A stretch of 64,000 nucleotides of DNA from Paenibacillus_E qinlingensis (GTDB lineage: Bacteria; Bacillota; Bacilli; Paenibacillales; NBRC-103111). The notes under the pieces are model-generated. The model was not told the origin of the DNA and did not search any database. It saw only the letters and a program-made list of their open reading frames with translations. Both the position numbers and the translations under genes were made by a program. Shown in pieces: positions 6,218 to 15,648 of this stretch (position 1 is the first letter of the stretch; each line of letters opens with the position of its first letter). The stretch lies in the NCBI RefSeq assembly GCF_028746185.1, contig NZ_JAQIVH010000037.1, positions 10,514 to 74,513 on the forward strand, given 5' to 3'.

Positions 6218-9081
6218 TCGAAACCAGCGCGCTGACCGTTCACGTTAGTTCCTTACCTAACGGGTCATTATTTCTATGGGGTTCCCGTGAAAACGGCGGT
6301 ATTTGGGATGCACTTGATTTAAAACATATGCTATTCGCCTGGCATCGCGCCTCCTTCTTCGGCACCTTCATGGAACCGAGTGAATGGCAGAATCGGGAAG
6401 GCATTGAACTGCTGCCGCTTGAAGCGCTCGATTATTTCAGCGAACCGCAGCCTGTTCAGCACTTACAATTGAAGTGGCATGCGTCTTCCGCTGATGTCAT
6501 TGCACTGGCTCCTGCTATTCGCGAGTCACTTGCGACAGGCCGCTTCATGCCGGACTACGAGAAATGGAAGTCCGGCGAAATCGGTTGGAAGCTGCAGCTG
6601 CCGGAAGAGCTGCAATTGCTTGAGACGCCAGCGATCTCACGCTGGATACATGCCTTGATTCCGGAATGGGTCGATGCCGACGGGATCATGAAAGACAATT
6701 TACGCAAGCTCGAAGCTGCGTATCCGTTAATGCGGCGCGGCGATGTCAGCGCAGAGGTGTGGTTGGACGAGGAAGACTGGCTCGTCAGCATTGGCTGGCG
6801 TCAGGACCGGACGCCGATGCGCACGTGCCTGCAGCTCGTCGAGCCGGACCTGGCGCACGGCGCGGGCTGGCAGCTGCGCGTGCTGCTGCAGGACCGGCTG
6901 GCGCCGGAGGTGCTGCGCACCGTAACGACCGTCGGCGAGCCGGTCGCGGGGGAACAGCCACTGCCGGAGGCGTGGCTGCCTGAGATTGCCCGTGTCGAGC
7001 GCGACACGGCGAAGTGGGTCCGCATCCTGCCGTGGCTGGATGCGGGTGAAGGTGTCCTCCGTCAGTCGGTGACGGAGGAGGAGGCTTGGCGCTTCCTCGC
7101 AGAGGGAAGCGTCCGACTGGTTGAGGCAGGAACGAGCGTGTTCCTGCCGGCGTGGTGGGATCGCATCCGCAAGATGCGGCCGAAGCTGCGCGCGAAGATC
7201 AAGTCTTCCGTCGGTTCTGGACGGGAGACGATGTTCGGGCTGACCCAGCTGATGCAGTTCGACTGGAAGCTGGCTGTTGGGGATTTGGAGCTGACGGAAG
7301 AGGAGTTCCGTCAGCTGCTGGAGGAGAAGCGCAAGCTGATCCAGATTCGCGGCAACTGGATTCAACTCGACCCCAAATTCATGGCACAGGTCGAGCAGAT
7401 TATGAAGCAAGTGCACAAGAAGCAGGGGCTTTCGTTCCGCGATGTGCTGGAGCTGCATTTTGCCGGTGACGCAGGCGGCTTGCTGCCTGCCGAGGATGAT
7501 CCTGATGCAATGCGCTACCTCGACATGGAGGTCGAGCTGAACGAACAGCTGCGCCACATGATCGAACAGCTGACGCAGACCTCGGCGATTCCGACGATGG
7601 AGCCGCCGCCTAGCTTTCATGGCTCCCTTCGCCACTACCAAGTGGATGGTATCTCGTGGCTGTTGTTCTTACGCAGATTCGGTCTAGGCGGCTGCTTAGC
7701 CGATGATATGGGTCTCGGGAAAACGATCCAATGGATCACGTACTTGCTCACGGTCAAAGAGACCGAGCAGCCAGATACACCATCGTTGTTGGTTTGTCCA
7801 ACCTCCGTGCTGGGCAACTGGCAGATGGAGCTGAAACGATTTGCGCCTTCGTTGCGCGTCCATCTTCACTATGGACCCCAGCGGTTAAAAGGTCCTGCCT
7901 TTGCTGAGAAAATCGTTGGCAAATATGATCTCGTCTTAACGTCTTACACGCTTTCCCATTTGGATGAGAGTGAACTGGGCGCTATTGCTTGGAACTCGAT
8001 CTGTTTGGACGAAGCTCAAAATATCAAGAACGCCTATACCAAGCAAGCTACGGCGATTCGCCGCTTGAACGGGTTCCATCGCATTGCGTTGACGGGAACG
8101 CCGATCGAGAATCGTCTGACCGAGCTATGGTCGATCTTCGATTTCGCGAATCCTGGCTACCTCGGCACCGTGCGCGAGTTCACGACTCGCTATGTGAACG
8201 CCATCGAGAAGACGCGCGATGAGGCGACGATTGGCAAGGTTCAGAAGCTGATTCGCCCGTTCTTACTTCGGCGCGAGAAGAAGGATCCGGCTATTCAGCT
8301 GGATCTGCCAGAGAAGAACGAGTCCAAAACGTTCATCTCACTCACCGCAGAGCAAGGCTCGTTATACGAAAACTACATCCAGGATATGTTCGATCGCCTG
8401 GATAAGCTTTCTGCGATGGAGCGGCGCGGCCTCATCCTCGCTGCATTGACGAAGCTCAAGCAGGTATGTAACCACCCTGCTTTGCTGCTCAAGGAAGGAC
8501 TTGGCGCCCCGTGGAGCGGACGCTCCAACAAGCTTGAGCGCTTGCTCGAGATGGTGCAGGAGCTGCGCCAAGAAGGCGACAAATGCTTGATCTTCACGCA
8601 ATTTGTCGAGACCGGCAACCTGCTGCAGCATGTGCTTCAGCAGGAGCTCGGCGAAAAAGTATTGTTCCTGCACGGCGGAACATCCAAGAATGGGCGCGAT
8701 GAGATGATCGCGCACTTTCAAGACAATGAGGAGCAGCCGGTCGAGGAGCAGCGAAATGTGTTCATTCTTTCGCTGAAGGCCGGCGGCATTGGGCTCAACC
8801 TGACGGCGGCGAATCATGTGTTCCATTACGATCGCTGGTGGAATCCCGCCGTCGAGAATCAGGCGACGGACCGCGCCTTCCGGATCGGCCAGACGCGTCA
8901 CGTGCAGGTGCACAAGTTCGTGACGCTTGGCACGCTGGAGGAGCGCATCGACGAGATGATCGAGCGCAAACTCGGCCTCAGCCAGCAGATCGTAGGCTCT
9001 GGCGAGAACTGGATCACCGAGCTGTCGACTGACGAGCTGCGCGATCTGTTCTCGCTCCGCCGCGAATGGGTGGAAGCGTAA
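6205..9081 (+). CDS. SNF2-family DNA-dependent ATPase/helicase (YwqA-like)
   Basis: The 958-residue protein has a bacterial SNF2-specific N-terminal half (about residues 1-440) and a C-terminal RecA-like motor. Walker A (ADDMGLGKTIQW) is near residue 500, the DEAQ box (LDEAQNIKN) near 603, LTGTPIEN near 630, and motif VI QATDRAFRIGQTR near 886-898. Such proteins translocate on duplex DNA and remodel DNA-protein complexes. AGAAAGGA lies directly upstream of ATG 6205; ATG 6214 is also possible. It overlaps the SWIM gene, so both should be made together. A stretch around 6730-7080 is much richer in G+C than the rest of the gene (78 percent in the line 6841-6900 against 52 percent in 5401-5460, counted by eye), although the frame is intact. 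Confidence 0.92.
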   Translation: MDSMIETSALTVHVSSLPNGSLFLWGSRENGGIWDALDLKHMLFAWHRASFFGTFMEPSEWQNREGIELLPLEALDYFSEPQPVQHLQLKWHASSADVIALAPAIRESLATGRFMPDYEKWKSGEIGWKLQLPEELQLLETPAISRWIHALIPEWVDADGIMKDNLRKLEAAYPLMRRGDVSAEVWLDEEDWLVSIGWRQDRTPMRTCLQLVEPDLAHGAGWQLRVLLQDRLAPEVLRTVTTVGEPVAGEQPLPEAWLPEIARVERDTAKWVRILPWLDAGEGVLRQSVTEEEAWRFLAEGSVRLVEAGTSVFLPAWWDRIRKMRPKLRAKIKSSVGSGRETMFGLTQLMQFDWKLAVGDLELTEEEFRQLLEEKRKLIQIRGNWIQLDPKFMAQVEQIMKQVHKKQGLSFRDVLELHFAGDAGGLLPAEDDPDAMRYLDMEVELNEQLRHMIEQLTQTSAIPTMEPPPSFHGSLRHYQVDGISWLLFLRRFGLGGCLADDMGLGKTIQWITYLLTVKETEQPDTPSLLVCPTSVLGNWQMELKRFAPSLRVHLHYGPQRLKGPAFAEKIVGKYDLVLTSYTLSHLDESELGAIAWNSICLDEAQNIKNAYTKQATAIRRLNGFHRIALTGTPIENRLTELWSIFDFANPGYLGTVREFTTRYVNAIEKTRDEATIGKVQKLIRPFLLRREKKDPAIQLDLPEKNESKTFISLTAEQGSLYENYIQDMFDRLDKLSAMERRGLILAALTKLKQVCNHPALLLKEGLGAPWSGRSNKLERLLEMVQELRQEGDKCLIFTQFVETGNLLQHVLQQELGEKVLFLHGGTSKNGRDEMIAHFQDNEEQPVEEQRNVFILSLKAGGIGLNLTAANHVFHYDRWWNPAVENQATDRAFRIGQTRHVQVHKFVTLGTLEERIDEMIERKLGLSQQIVGSGENWITELSTDELRDLFSLRREWVEA

Positions 9082-9085
9082 CAAA

Positions 9086-9113
9086 GACTTCGGAGTTTTG
9101 AGGCTTCGAAGTC
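9086..9113 (+). terminator. Hairpin after the SNF2 gene
   Basis: GACTTCGGAG at 9086-9095 pairs with CTTCGAAGTC at 9104-9113 (one G-T pair) around an 8-nt loop, five bases after the SNF2 stop. No T-run follows, so it may be a weak or Rho-type end or an mRNA 3' stabiliser. Confidence 0.4.
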
Positions 9114-9147
9114 CCAATCTCCTGTTCGAGGCTCAACATTGCTATTA

Positions 9148-9194
9148 CACAAAAGAGGTTATCCCAAGCTTCACCTGGGATAACCTCTTTTGTG
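9148..9194. terminator. Perfect 19-bp hairpin, probable terminator
   Basis: Two perfect 19-bp arms, 9148-9166 and 9176-9194, enclose a 9-nt loop. The right arm contains CTCTTTT and its mirror gives the same on the minus strand, so it could stop transcription from either side. It lies 67 bp after the SNF2 gene. Confidence 0.75.
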
Positions 9195-9216
9195 CTCCAT
9201 GTGTATCCTATTCGTT

Positions 9217-9286
9217 TTCTCTATCTCTATCTCTATCTCTATCTTTGTCTTTGTCTTTATCTTTGTCTTTATCTTTGTCTTTATCA
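9217..9286. repeat. Hexanucleotide microsatellite (TCTCTA)4 then (TCTTTG/TCTTTA)7
   Basis: The tract reads as four TCTCTA units followed by about seven TCTTTG or TCTTTA units, ending near 9286. A 6-bp period keeps all reading frames open, which explains spurious open frames here. It is non-coding and lies just right of the 19-bp hairpin. Confidence 0.85.
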
Positions 9287-9501
9287 TCACTCTACTCTAC
9301 AACCACTCATCCTCTTCTACCATGCTTACCTCAATTAATCTATCTGCTATTATCCCATCTACTACTACGCAACAACATTACCTCTGCCATACACCTGCCG
9401 TATCTATCCTCGGCTTTTAAGTAGCTAGCTCTTCAACAACTTCTGTGCTACCCTTACCTTGCTCCTCTTACCACTTCCCTGACTCCTACGACAACCAGAT
9501 A

Positions 9502-9688
9502 TTAACTGTAAAAGCTACAGTTATTTCGGTCACTTTTCAATAATTTTCTAATTAACTGGAAAACGTACATCTATTTTTCTCCATCTGGACGATCTGGAGC
9601 CCAACGGCTTGTTTTAACTGTATATTTTCCATTTAAACAACTCAAAAGTTCATCATTCGATGAAATTACATGTAGTTTTTCCATCTAT
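9502..9688. repeat. 187-bp four-palindrome element, copy 1
   Basis: Four 23-bp units (9-bp arm, 5-bp loop, 9-bp arm) start at 9502, 9552, 9614 and 9666. This is the only copy whose internal spacing is 50/62/52 rather than 51/62/51; the total length is still 187 bp. It lies between the convergent SNF2 and EAL genes. Confidence 0.85.
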
Positions 9689-9744
9689 CGCCGGGGATGC
9701 TTGGCTGTGAGTCGGGTCTGCGGTCTGCGCAACCAGTATCCCCC

Positions 9745-10932
9745 TCAAATCAACAAATCCAAAAACAAATAATAGCCCTCACCCATCGCACACGAATACG
9801 TCTGAATTTGACGCGAGGTATCCAAGTCCGTATAAGCTTGGGAGAGAATCCCTTGCTTTTGCAGATTCATCATCAGGATATTAGAGATGAAATACGGCCG
9901 CCACGTCCAGTTCGCTTGACGGTAGCTCTCGTCTTTGCCCCATCCATCCTCGGAACGCGTGTAGTTAGAGGAAATCTGGTAGCCATCCCCCTGACAGATG
10001 TACATGCGGATGCAATTATCCGTGACGTTACCGATGGTTTGCTCGATCACCGCGTCAGCCTCTTCTGCATTCGAGATGTGAACGGAGGCGTTGATTAATG
10101 CATCCAGCCTTTGGTGCACACTCAGCAAGCGATGATATCGCTGAAACTCATCCTCACCGAACGACTTCATTTCTTCCTCCAGCATAGCCTTGTATGCATC
10201 CGGTCGTTGCAGGTCTGGCTCTGCTTTTGAGAATAAAAAACCTTGTACATATCTAGCCCCAACCTGTAGCGCGCTGCGCAGTTCCTGCTTCGTTTCGACG
10301 CCTTCCACCAGTAGTGAAGCACCAATCTGAGCAGAAACGATGGAAAATGACTGCATAACGGCCTTGTAGCCGTCGTGGACGATACTCTTTTTCAGAATAT
10401 TGAGGTCAACCTTCAAGATCTTCGGCTGCAAACTGGCGATTCGGTCGAAGTTACTAAAGCCGCTTCCGACATCATCAATGGCAATGGTACATCCAAATTC
10501 ACGATATAATTCAACAATCCAGGTCAGCTCTTGGAGCTTGCCCGTAAATTCCTCCTCGGTGATTTCAATGACGATCCGCGAAGGATTAATCTGGTATTTT
10601 TTTAATAATTCAATCGTTGGCAAAACGCCCGTTCGCTTGTAGGTTCTATAGATCCAGGAGGGTTTGAGGTTGATAAATAGTTCGCTCTCGTCCGATGCCG
10701 CAGCAATTCGCTCTATGGCCTGCTCTCTTAAATGACGATCAATCATAAGCTGCATGTCCTCGGAAATATCCGGGTCTTTGAAGAAGGGACCTAAGCTCTC
10801 CACACCACTCTCGCGAACCCATCTACCTAGTGTCTCATACCCTATAATCCGTTGACTCTGCAAAGAGATAATCGGTTGAAAATAGGGCCTTACTTCATGA
10901 CGCGGCGGTATCTTGATGTTTTTCACCTGCAC
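9745..10932 (-). CDS. EAL-domain c-di-GMP phosphodiesterase-like protein (YkuI-like)
   Basis: The 395-residue protein starts with an EAL domain (about 14-250) and ends in a YkuI-type PAS-like domain (about 280-395). The signature reads ETL (33-35). The residues used for Mg2+ and c-di-GMP hydrolysis are all present: N88 (FINLKP), E123 (IEITEE), D153-D154 (AIDDVGSG), K174 (ILKVDL), E210 (LLVEGVET) and Q230 (YVQGF). The GTG at 10932 is chosen because AAGGAGG lies 6 bp upstream; a longer frame reaching 11049 has no such site. No membrane segment is seen, so it should be cytoplasmic. It is divergent from the histidine kinase at 11139, and the window also encodes a GGDEF protein at 25886. YkuI itself binds c-di-GMP, but its in vivo activity has been uncertain. 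Confidence 0.88.
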   Translation of the reverse strand: MQVKNIKIPPRHEVRPYFQPIISLQSQRIIGYETLGRWVRESGVESLGPFFKDPDISEDMQLMIDRHLREQAIERIAAASDESELFINLKPSWIYRTYKRTGVLPTIELLKKYQINPSRIVIEITEEEFTGKLQELTWIVELYREFGCTIAIDDVGSGFSNFDRIASLQPKILKVDLNILKKSIVHDGYKAVMQSFSIVSAQIGASLLVEGVETKQELRSALQVGARYVQGFLFSKAEPDLQRPDAYKAMLEEEMKSFGEDEFQRYHRLLSVHQRLDALINASVHISNAEEADAVIEQTIGNVTDNCIRMYICQGDGYQISSNYTRSEDGWGKDESYRQANWTWRPYFISNILMMNLQKQGILSQAYTDLDTSRQIQTYSCAMGEGYYLFLDLLI

Positions 10933-11138
10933 AGCGCACCTCCTTCTAAGAACATTATTCATGTCACTTGACTTAACATCTAATACCGTTATTGACTCAT
11001 ATTTTAAACGACATCGCTCTTTTCCGCAATCTTCCATGGAAGAAAACATAACATTATCAGTTTTTAGAGGAATTTGTTGATGTTTGTCGAATTTTTAAGT
11101 GATCTTTTATTCTATTAGAAGTTAGGTGACCGATTGAA

Positions 11139-14024
11139 ATGAAAACTTTCACGAGATCGCGGATCTCCATGCTATATGTTATTTTAATAGTCCTTTTGCT
11201 AGCATTTGTCAGTGTATCCAACTATATGGCTTCTCGAAATATGGAGAGAGAAAACAATGCGATCGTGAATCAAGCGATTCCGATTCTAACGACGGCCAAT
11301 AGTTTATTGACCAGCTTAATCAATCAGGAGACAGGGCTTCGCGGTTACCAACTAGGTGGAAGTGAACAGTTTCTTGAACCTTATACCACGGGAAGAGAAC
11401 AGGTCGCCATCGATTTAAACACGCTTTCGACCTACGACAAGAAATATCCAACCCTACAAATTATTATTGATACCCAAGCGATACCTGCCATTACTATTTT
11501 GCAAAAGTACTATGATACGACTTTAGAATTATTCCGTGCAGGTAAAATTGAAGAAGCGAAAGCCCGTGTCACTGGCGGCAAAACGCTAATGGATCGCTAT
11601 CGCGTCATTCATACGAGTATTGAAAAGAATATCAATCAGATTACGTCTACTTCCTATGAGGCTTCTCAGCAAGCCGGTAAAACCTCCCGTTTGATTACAA
11701 TTATCGGCTTCTTGATCGCTCTTCTTGCTGGGAGTATGTCTATCATCATCTCCTTACGTTCTTATGAAGCGGAGAAGGAACTGCGCAAGAGCGAGGAAAC
11801 TTACCGTTATATGGCCGAGAGTCTGGAATCCCAGAACGAGGAAATTATTGCCCAACAAGAGGAACAGCAGATTACGCTGGCTAAGCTGTCTGAGCGCGAA
11901 CGGGATTTGGAACTCATCTCCTCGTACCAAGAGAAGCTCACTGGCTATGTGAAATTAACCGATTTCTTGAAACATACGCTGCCTGCCTTATTAAATTCGC
12001 TTGCGCAGGATGCCGCCTTGGTGGTCCTCGAGGATCGCTCGGAGAATGGAGCTAGTTCCTACGACGTTATTCATTCCATCGGATATCCCAAGGGGCATAT
12101 TCAAGCTTCTCGCAGCGAGCTCTTCGGCCCAGCCAGACGTGTATTCGATGAAGGCGTTTCGATCACACATACCCGTGATGTGACAGGCAATGAGCAAGGT
12201 GTCCATAACGGTATGACACGAGCTATTGATCATTACATTCCACTCACGGATGACAAGCAAGAAGTCATTGGTTTTTTATTGTTGACGAGTTACCAAAGCT
12301 CGCTCTATCAAGATGATAATCAACGTCTAACCAAAGGTTTGGTTCGTCAATTCGGACTTGCGTTCTATGCCCAAGTAGTGAATGATGAGAAACTGCAGCA
12401 AGCGGAAAGCCTGGCTTTATTGAACGATCAACTCACGGCAGAGAAACTGCTATTAGAAGGTCAACATGATTTGATTCAAAATATTCTAGAATCCGCCCAC
12501 GAGGGCATGATGATGTGTAATTCAGAAGGTACGATTCTCTTCTCCAATCATCGTATGAATCAGTATTTCGGACTGAATGAACAGATTGGCCAGAACCTTG
12601 TTAGCTGCAGCCATGAGATTGCGGCCAAATCGCCCAGTTTTCATGGGGTAGCGGCTTCTATCGAAGCCTTGATTGATCGCTCGCTGTCTCACTTAACGCA
12701 ACGCTTCAGCTTCCAGCAGGACGAGCAGCTGCAACATGCGGAGCTTTACGCTACCGTTGTTAGCGAAGGCACCGAGCAGCAAGGATACCTATTCGTTTTC
12801 CGTGATCGTACGGAAGAAGAGCGCGTCGATGAAATGAAAAACGAATTTATCTCCATTGTTTCCCATGAGCTGCGGACTCCGCTGGCCAGTGTGCTTGGCT
12901 TCATTGAAATTTTACTGCATCGCGACCTGCCGCAAGAGAAGCAGAAACGTTATATGGAAACTATTTATAACGAAGCTCAGCGCTTATCAAATTTAATCAA
13001 TGACTTCTTAGATCTACAACGGATGGAGTCCGGTCGTCAATCGTACAACTTCGCACCGATTCATTTGCAATCCCTCGTCACCGAAATTGCAGAGCAATGG
13101 CAGGACAAACAGTTGCACCAGATCGTCGTTCACCAAGAAGAGCCTGAGCTTTGGGTACGAGCAGATGTTGATCGTATTCGCCAAGTGTTTGATAACCTCA
13201 TTAGCAATGCTATTAAATACTCGCCGGCAGCGAATCACATCGATATTCATTTGTTGACACATGACGGTAAAGTTACAATTGCCATTCAAGATTACGGGCT
13301 CGGTATACCATCGGAAGCAAATGAGCACATGTTCTCGAAATTTTTCCGTGTCGACAACTCCGACCGTCGTCAGATTGGCGGAACAGGTCTTGGACTCGCC
13401 ATTGTGAAGGAAATCGTCGAAGGCCATGGCGGGCACATCTCCTATACGTCTGAAATGGGACAAGGCACAACGTTCCGCATTGAACTGGATCAATATGAAA
13501 TTTCCGGCTTAGACGGCAAAATTGTTATTTTCGAAGACGATGATAACTTGGCCAAATTAATTCAAGTCGCTTTGCACAAGCTGAGTCTGCCCTCCATCCA
13601 ACTGCGTTCCGCTGAAGAAGGCATGATTGCACTGCGTCGCTGTAAGGGTGAAGGCCCTATTCTATTCATCGTAGACATTCATCTCGAAGGCGAGAAAACG
13701 GGCTGGGATTTCATCGCAGACCTCTACAAGCATCCCGTGCATGCCCAAACGCCGGTTATTGTTTCAACAGCGCTCGATCCACCTCATGATTATCATGAGA
13801 AAGAGATTGAGAAGTATCTGAAGAAGCCATTCACGATGGAACGACTCGTGCAGGTGGCCAAACGCTTGCTCGACAATAAAAGCAGCTTAGCCTACGTTTT
13901 TCCTGCTCAAGACAAAGAGGCACTCTCCACGACCTTAGAACGCAACGGCATTAATGTGCTCAAAATGGAAGAGAACCAGGACATGATTGAGGTTGATCTC
14001 ATTCGGCCTCCGTCGGATAAGTAG
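11139..14024 (+). CDS. Membrane histidine kinase, CHASE3-GAF-PAS-HisKA-HATPase-REC
   Basis: The 961-residue protein has a membrane segment at about 10-28, an extracellular CHASE3-like helical domain (about 35-180, with the INQETGLRGYQLGG motif), a second membrane segment (about 185-205), a coiled coil, a GAF-like region (270-410), a PAS domain (about 445-555) and a kinase core. The phosphoacceptor is H576 in SHELRTP. The ATP lid carries DNLISNAIKYSP, DYGLGIP and GGTGLGLAIV. A C-terminal receiver (about 790-905) has an acidic EDDD cluster, the phosphorylation site D846 (FIVDIH) and the K of KKPF, so it is a hybrid kinase. The signal is unknown. It is divergent from the EAL gene and shares its upstream region. 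Confidence 0.93.
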   Translation: MKTFTRSRISMLYVILIVLLLAFVSVSNYMASRNMERENNAIVNQAIPILTTANSLLTSLINQETGLRGYQLGGSEQFLEPYTTGREQVAIDLNTLSTYDKKYPTLQIIIDTQAIPAITILQKYYDTTLELFRAGKIEEAKARVTGGKTLMDRYRVIHTSIEKNINQITSTSYEASQQAGKTSRLITIIGFLIALLAGSMSIIISLRSYEAEKELRKSEETYRYMAESLESQNEEIIAQQEEQQITLAKLSERERDLELISSYQEKLTGYVKLTDFLKHTLPALLNSLAQDAALVVLEDRSENGASSYDVIHSIGYPKGHIQASRSELFGPARRVFDEGVSITHTRDVTGNEQGVHNGMTRAIDHYIPLTDDKQEVIGFLLLTSYQSSLYQDDNQRLTKGLVRQFGLAFYAQVVNDEKLQQAESLALLNDQLTAEKLLLEGQHDLIQNILESAHEGMMMCNSEGTILFSNHRMNQYFGLNEQIGQNLVSCSHEIAAKSPSFHGVAASIEALIDRSLSHLTQRFSFQQDEQLQHAELYATVVSEGTEQQGYLFVFRDRTEEERVDEMKNEFISIVSHELRTPLASVLGFIEILLHRDLPQEKQKRYMETIYNEAQRLSNLINDFLDLQRMESGRQSYNFAPIHLQSLVTEIAEQWQDKQLHQIVVHQEEPELWVRADVDRIRQVFDNLISNAIKYSPAANHIDIHLLTHDGKVTIAIQDYGLGIPSEANEHMFSKFFRVDNSDRRQIGGTGLGLAIVKEIVEGHGGHISYTSEMGQGTTFRIELDQYEISGLDGKIVIFEDDDNLAKLIQVALHKLSLPSIQLRSAEEGMIALRRCKGEGPILFIVDIHLEGEKTGWDFIADLYKHPVHAQTPVIVSTALDPPHDYHEKEIEKYLKKPFTMERLVQVAKRLLDNKSSLAYVFPAQDKEALSTTLERNGINVLKMEENQDMIEVDLIRPPSDK

Positions 14025-14033
14025 CTGTTTATT

Positions 14034-14070
14034 AATCTCTCCTGCCTATTTTAGGTGGGGGAGATTTTTA
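14034..14070 (+). terminator. Intrinsic terminator of the histidine kinase gene
   Basis: An AATCTC...GAGATT hairpin with inner CCTA/TAGG pairing is followed by a T-run (TTTTTATT), 10 bp after the kinase stop. Confidence 0.75.
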
Positions 14071-14158
14071 TTATTATTGTAAAGAAGAGGGATTTCCCTA
14101 CAGAATCGCCAATATACTAGAGAAATAGAGGTAAGTGAAGAGAAAGGGTGTGCCCTTT

Positions 14159-15484
14159 ATGGCAAAGCTTGAATCCGCTTCCAACCCTGTGCGCGGACGT
14201 AGCGTTTGGGCGTTATTTTTCTCCCTGCCGATTTTCGCATGGGCGATGTACGATTTTGCAAATACCATTTTTTCTTCCAATATCGTAACTGTGTTCTATC
14301 CGTTTTACTTAAAAGAAACCTTAGGCAGCAGCGAGGAAATGAACCAGATCGCAAGTACGTTCATCACATACTCCAATGCCCTTTCCAGCTTCTTCTTAGT
14401 GCTCTTATCTCCCTTATTCGGTGTGTGGATTGATCGTACGGGCAAAAAGAAAGCCTATCTCGTCCCCTTCACACTGATCGCAATCATCGCAACCTTCCTA
14501 ATGGGGGCATCAGCCCTATGGGAGACAGACCAAGAATGGCTAGGACTCAACACATCGATTTTCGGTGTCATTTTATTTTTCATGATCGCCAAATTTTTCT
14601 ATAACTCCAGTTTAGTATTCTATGATTCCATGATCTCTGATCTGGGCAATGAGCGCGAGATTCCTTTGATCTCCGGATTTGGTGTAGCTGTTGGTTATGT
14701 TGGTACGCTCGTGGGCCTAGTTGCTTTCTTGTTCGTTCAAGATAATCACTTCGAAAGTACATTCATCCCAAGTGCGGTTATGTTTCTTATTTTCTCACTA
14801 CCGATTATGTTCTTGTACAAAGAAAAGCGTCAGAAACCTGTAGCTAGTCAAAAATCCCTGCTTAGCGGTTATCGCGAGATCTGGACGACATTCAAGGAAG
14901 CTCGGAAGTACCAAGCAGCCTTCACGTTCATGATCGCTTATTTCTTCTTCAACGATGCCATTGCTACGGCGATTGCCGTTATGGCCATCTATGCGAATAC
15001 CGTCATGGGCTTCTCGACGGGGCAGTTTATTCTACTGTATCTGGTATCTACGGTATCTAGCGTGATCGGGTCCTTCCTTTTCGGTTATGTGACGCGCAGT
15101 ATTGGACCGAAGAAAGCAGTAACCATCGTCGCTATAATTCTCATTGTGGCCATCTCCCTCGCTTCCTTAGCAACAAGCCAAAGCATTTTCTGGGTGGCAG
15201 GCAGCTTGTATGGCGTCTCGATGGGCGCGATGTGGGTGACCTCTCGTACATTAATCGTGCAGCTAACACCGGAAGAAAAGCGCGGACAATTTTTCGGCCT
15301 ATTCGCCTTCTCGGGAAAGGTATCCTCCATCGTCGGACCTCTCCTATATGGCTCCATCACATGGGCAATGGCCTCCACTGGCAACTTAGCGAGTCGAGTC
15401 GCACTTGGCTCCTTACTGGTCTTAGTTATCATCGGGCTTATCGTCCACATGAGAGTTCCGCAAAAATTGCAAAATCCCGCTTAA
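14159..15484 (+). CDS. MFS transporter, UMF1/Atg22-like
   Basis: The 441-residue protein has about 12 hydrophobic segments. The N-terminal AWAMYDFANTIFSSNIV...FYPFYL motif is characteristic of the UMF1 (Atg22-like) branch of the major facilitator superfamily, and WIDRTGKKK between segments 2 and 3 is the family's version of the MFS A motif. The substrate is not predictable; amino acid efflux is the known role of yeast Atg22. The ATG at 14159 has AGAAAGGG 10 bp upstream; an in-frame GTG at 14135 would add eight residues. A terminator follows at 15526, so the gene is probably monocistronic. Confidence 0.85.
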   Translation: MAKLESASNPVRGRSVWALFFSLPIFAWAMYDFANTIFSSNIVTVFYPFYLKETLGSSEEMNQIASTFITYSNALSSFFLVLLSPLFGVWIDRTGKKKAYLVPFTLIAIIATFLMGASALWETDQEWLGLNTSIFGVILFFMIAKFFYNSSLVFYDSMISDLGNEREIPLISGFGVAVGYVGTLVGLVAFLFVQDNHFESTFIPSAVMFLIFSLPIMFLYKEKRQKPVASQKSLLSGYREIWTTFKEARKYQAAFTFMIAYFFFNDAIATAIAVMAIYANTVMGFSTGQFILLYLVSTVSSVIGSFLFGYVTRSIGPKKAVTIVAIILIVAISLASLATSQSIFWVAGSLYGVSMGAMWVTSRTLIVQLTPEEKRGQFFGLFAFSGKVSSIVGPLLYGSITWAMASTGNLASRVALGSLLVLVIIGLIVHMRVPQKLQNPA

Positions 15485-15525
15485 TTCATGTACAATTACT
15501 TCTAACATGAGGAAGCAGACACAGC

Positions 15526-15560
15526 AAACACTAGAGCATTTAAGGCTTTAGTGTTTTTTT
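15526..15560 (+). terminator. Intrinsic terminator of the UMF1 transporter gene
   Basis: AACACTAGAGC pairs with GCTTTAGTGTT (one mismatch) around a 7-nt loop and is followed by seven Ts. It overlaps the longest open frame of the next gene, which argues for that gene's later start. Confidence 0.8.
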
Positions 15561-15648
15561 GCAAGCATCCGTTGGTTACCGCACTACACTTCCTAGTCAG
15601 ACACAACTTAACGTACAGGCGTTCTCACCAGGGAGAGGGGATATGGTA

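Larger units (their letters stand above)
9195..9744. other. Gene-free spacer with microsatellite, pyrimidine-rich tract and 187-bp element copy 1
   Basis: No gene is supported. From left to right it holds a hexanucleotide microsatellite (9217-9286), a strongly pyrimidine-rich low-complexity stretch (about 9290-9500) and copy 1 of the 187-bp four-palindrome element (9502-9688). The open frames that cross the microsatellite encode only Ser-Leu or Phe-Val-Ile repeats and are artefacts of the repeat. Confidence 0.7.

Noticed and set aside
6727..7641. 304-residue minus-strand open frame
   Set aside because: It lies entirely inside the SNF2 gene in its G+C-rich section, which lacks stops on the opposite strand; its composition (Arg, Leu, His, Gln) is that of an antisense shadow.
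8362..9117. 251-residue minus-strand open frame
   Set aside because: Antisense shadow of the SNF2 motor domain; no ribosome binding site and no recognisable domain.
9098..9424. Two overlapping plus-strand open frames with Ser-Leu or Phe-Val-Ile repeats
   Set aside because: They exist only because the 6-bp microsatellite at 9217-9286 keeps frames open; no ribosome binding site or domain is present, and a 19-bp hairpin lies inside the longer one.
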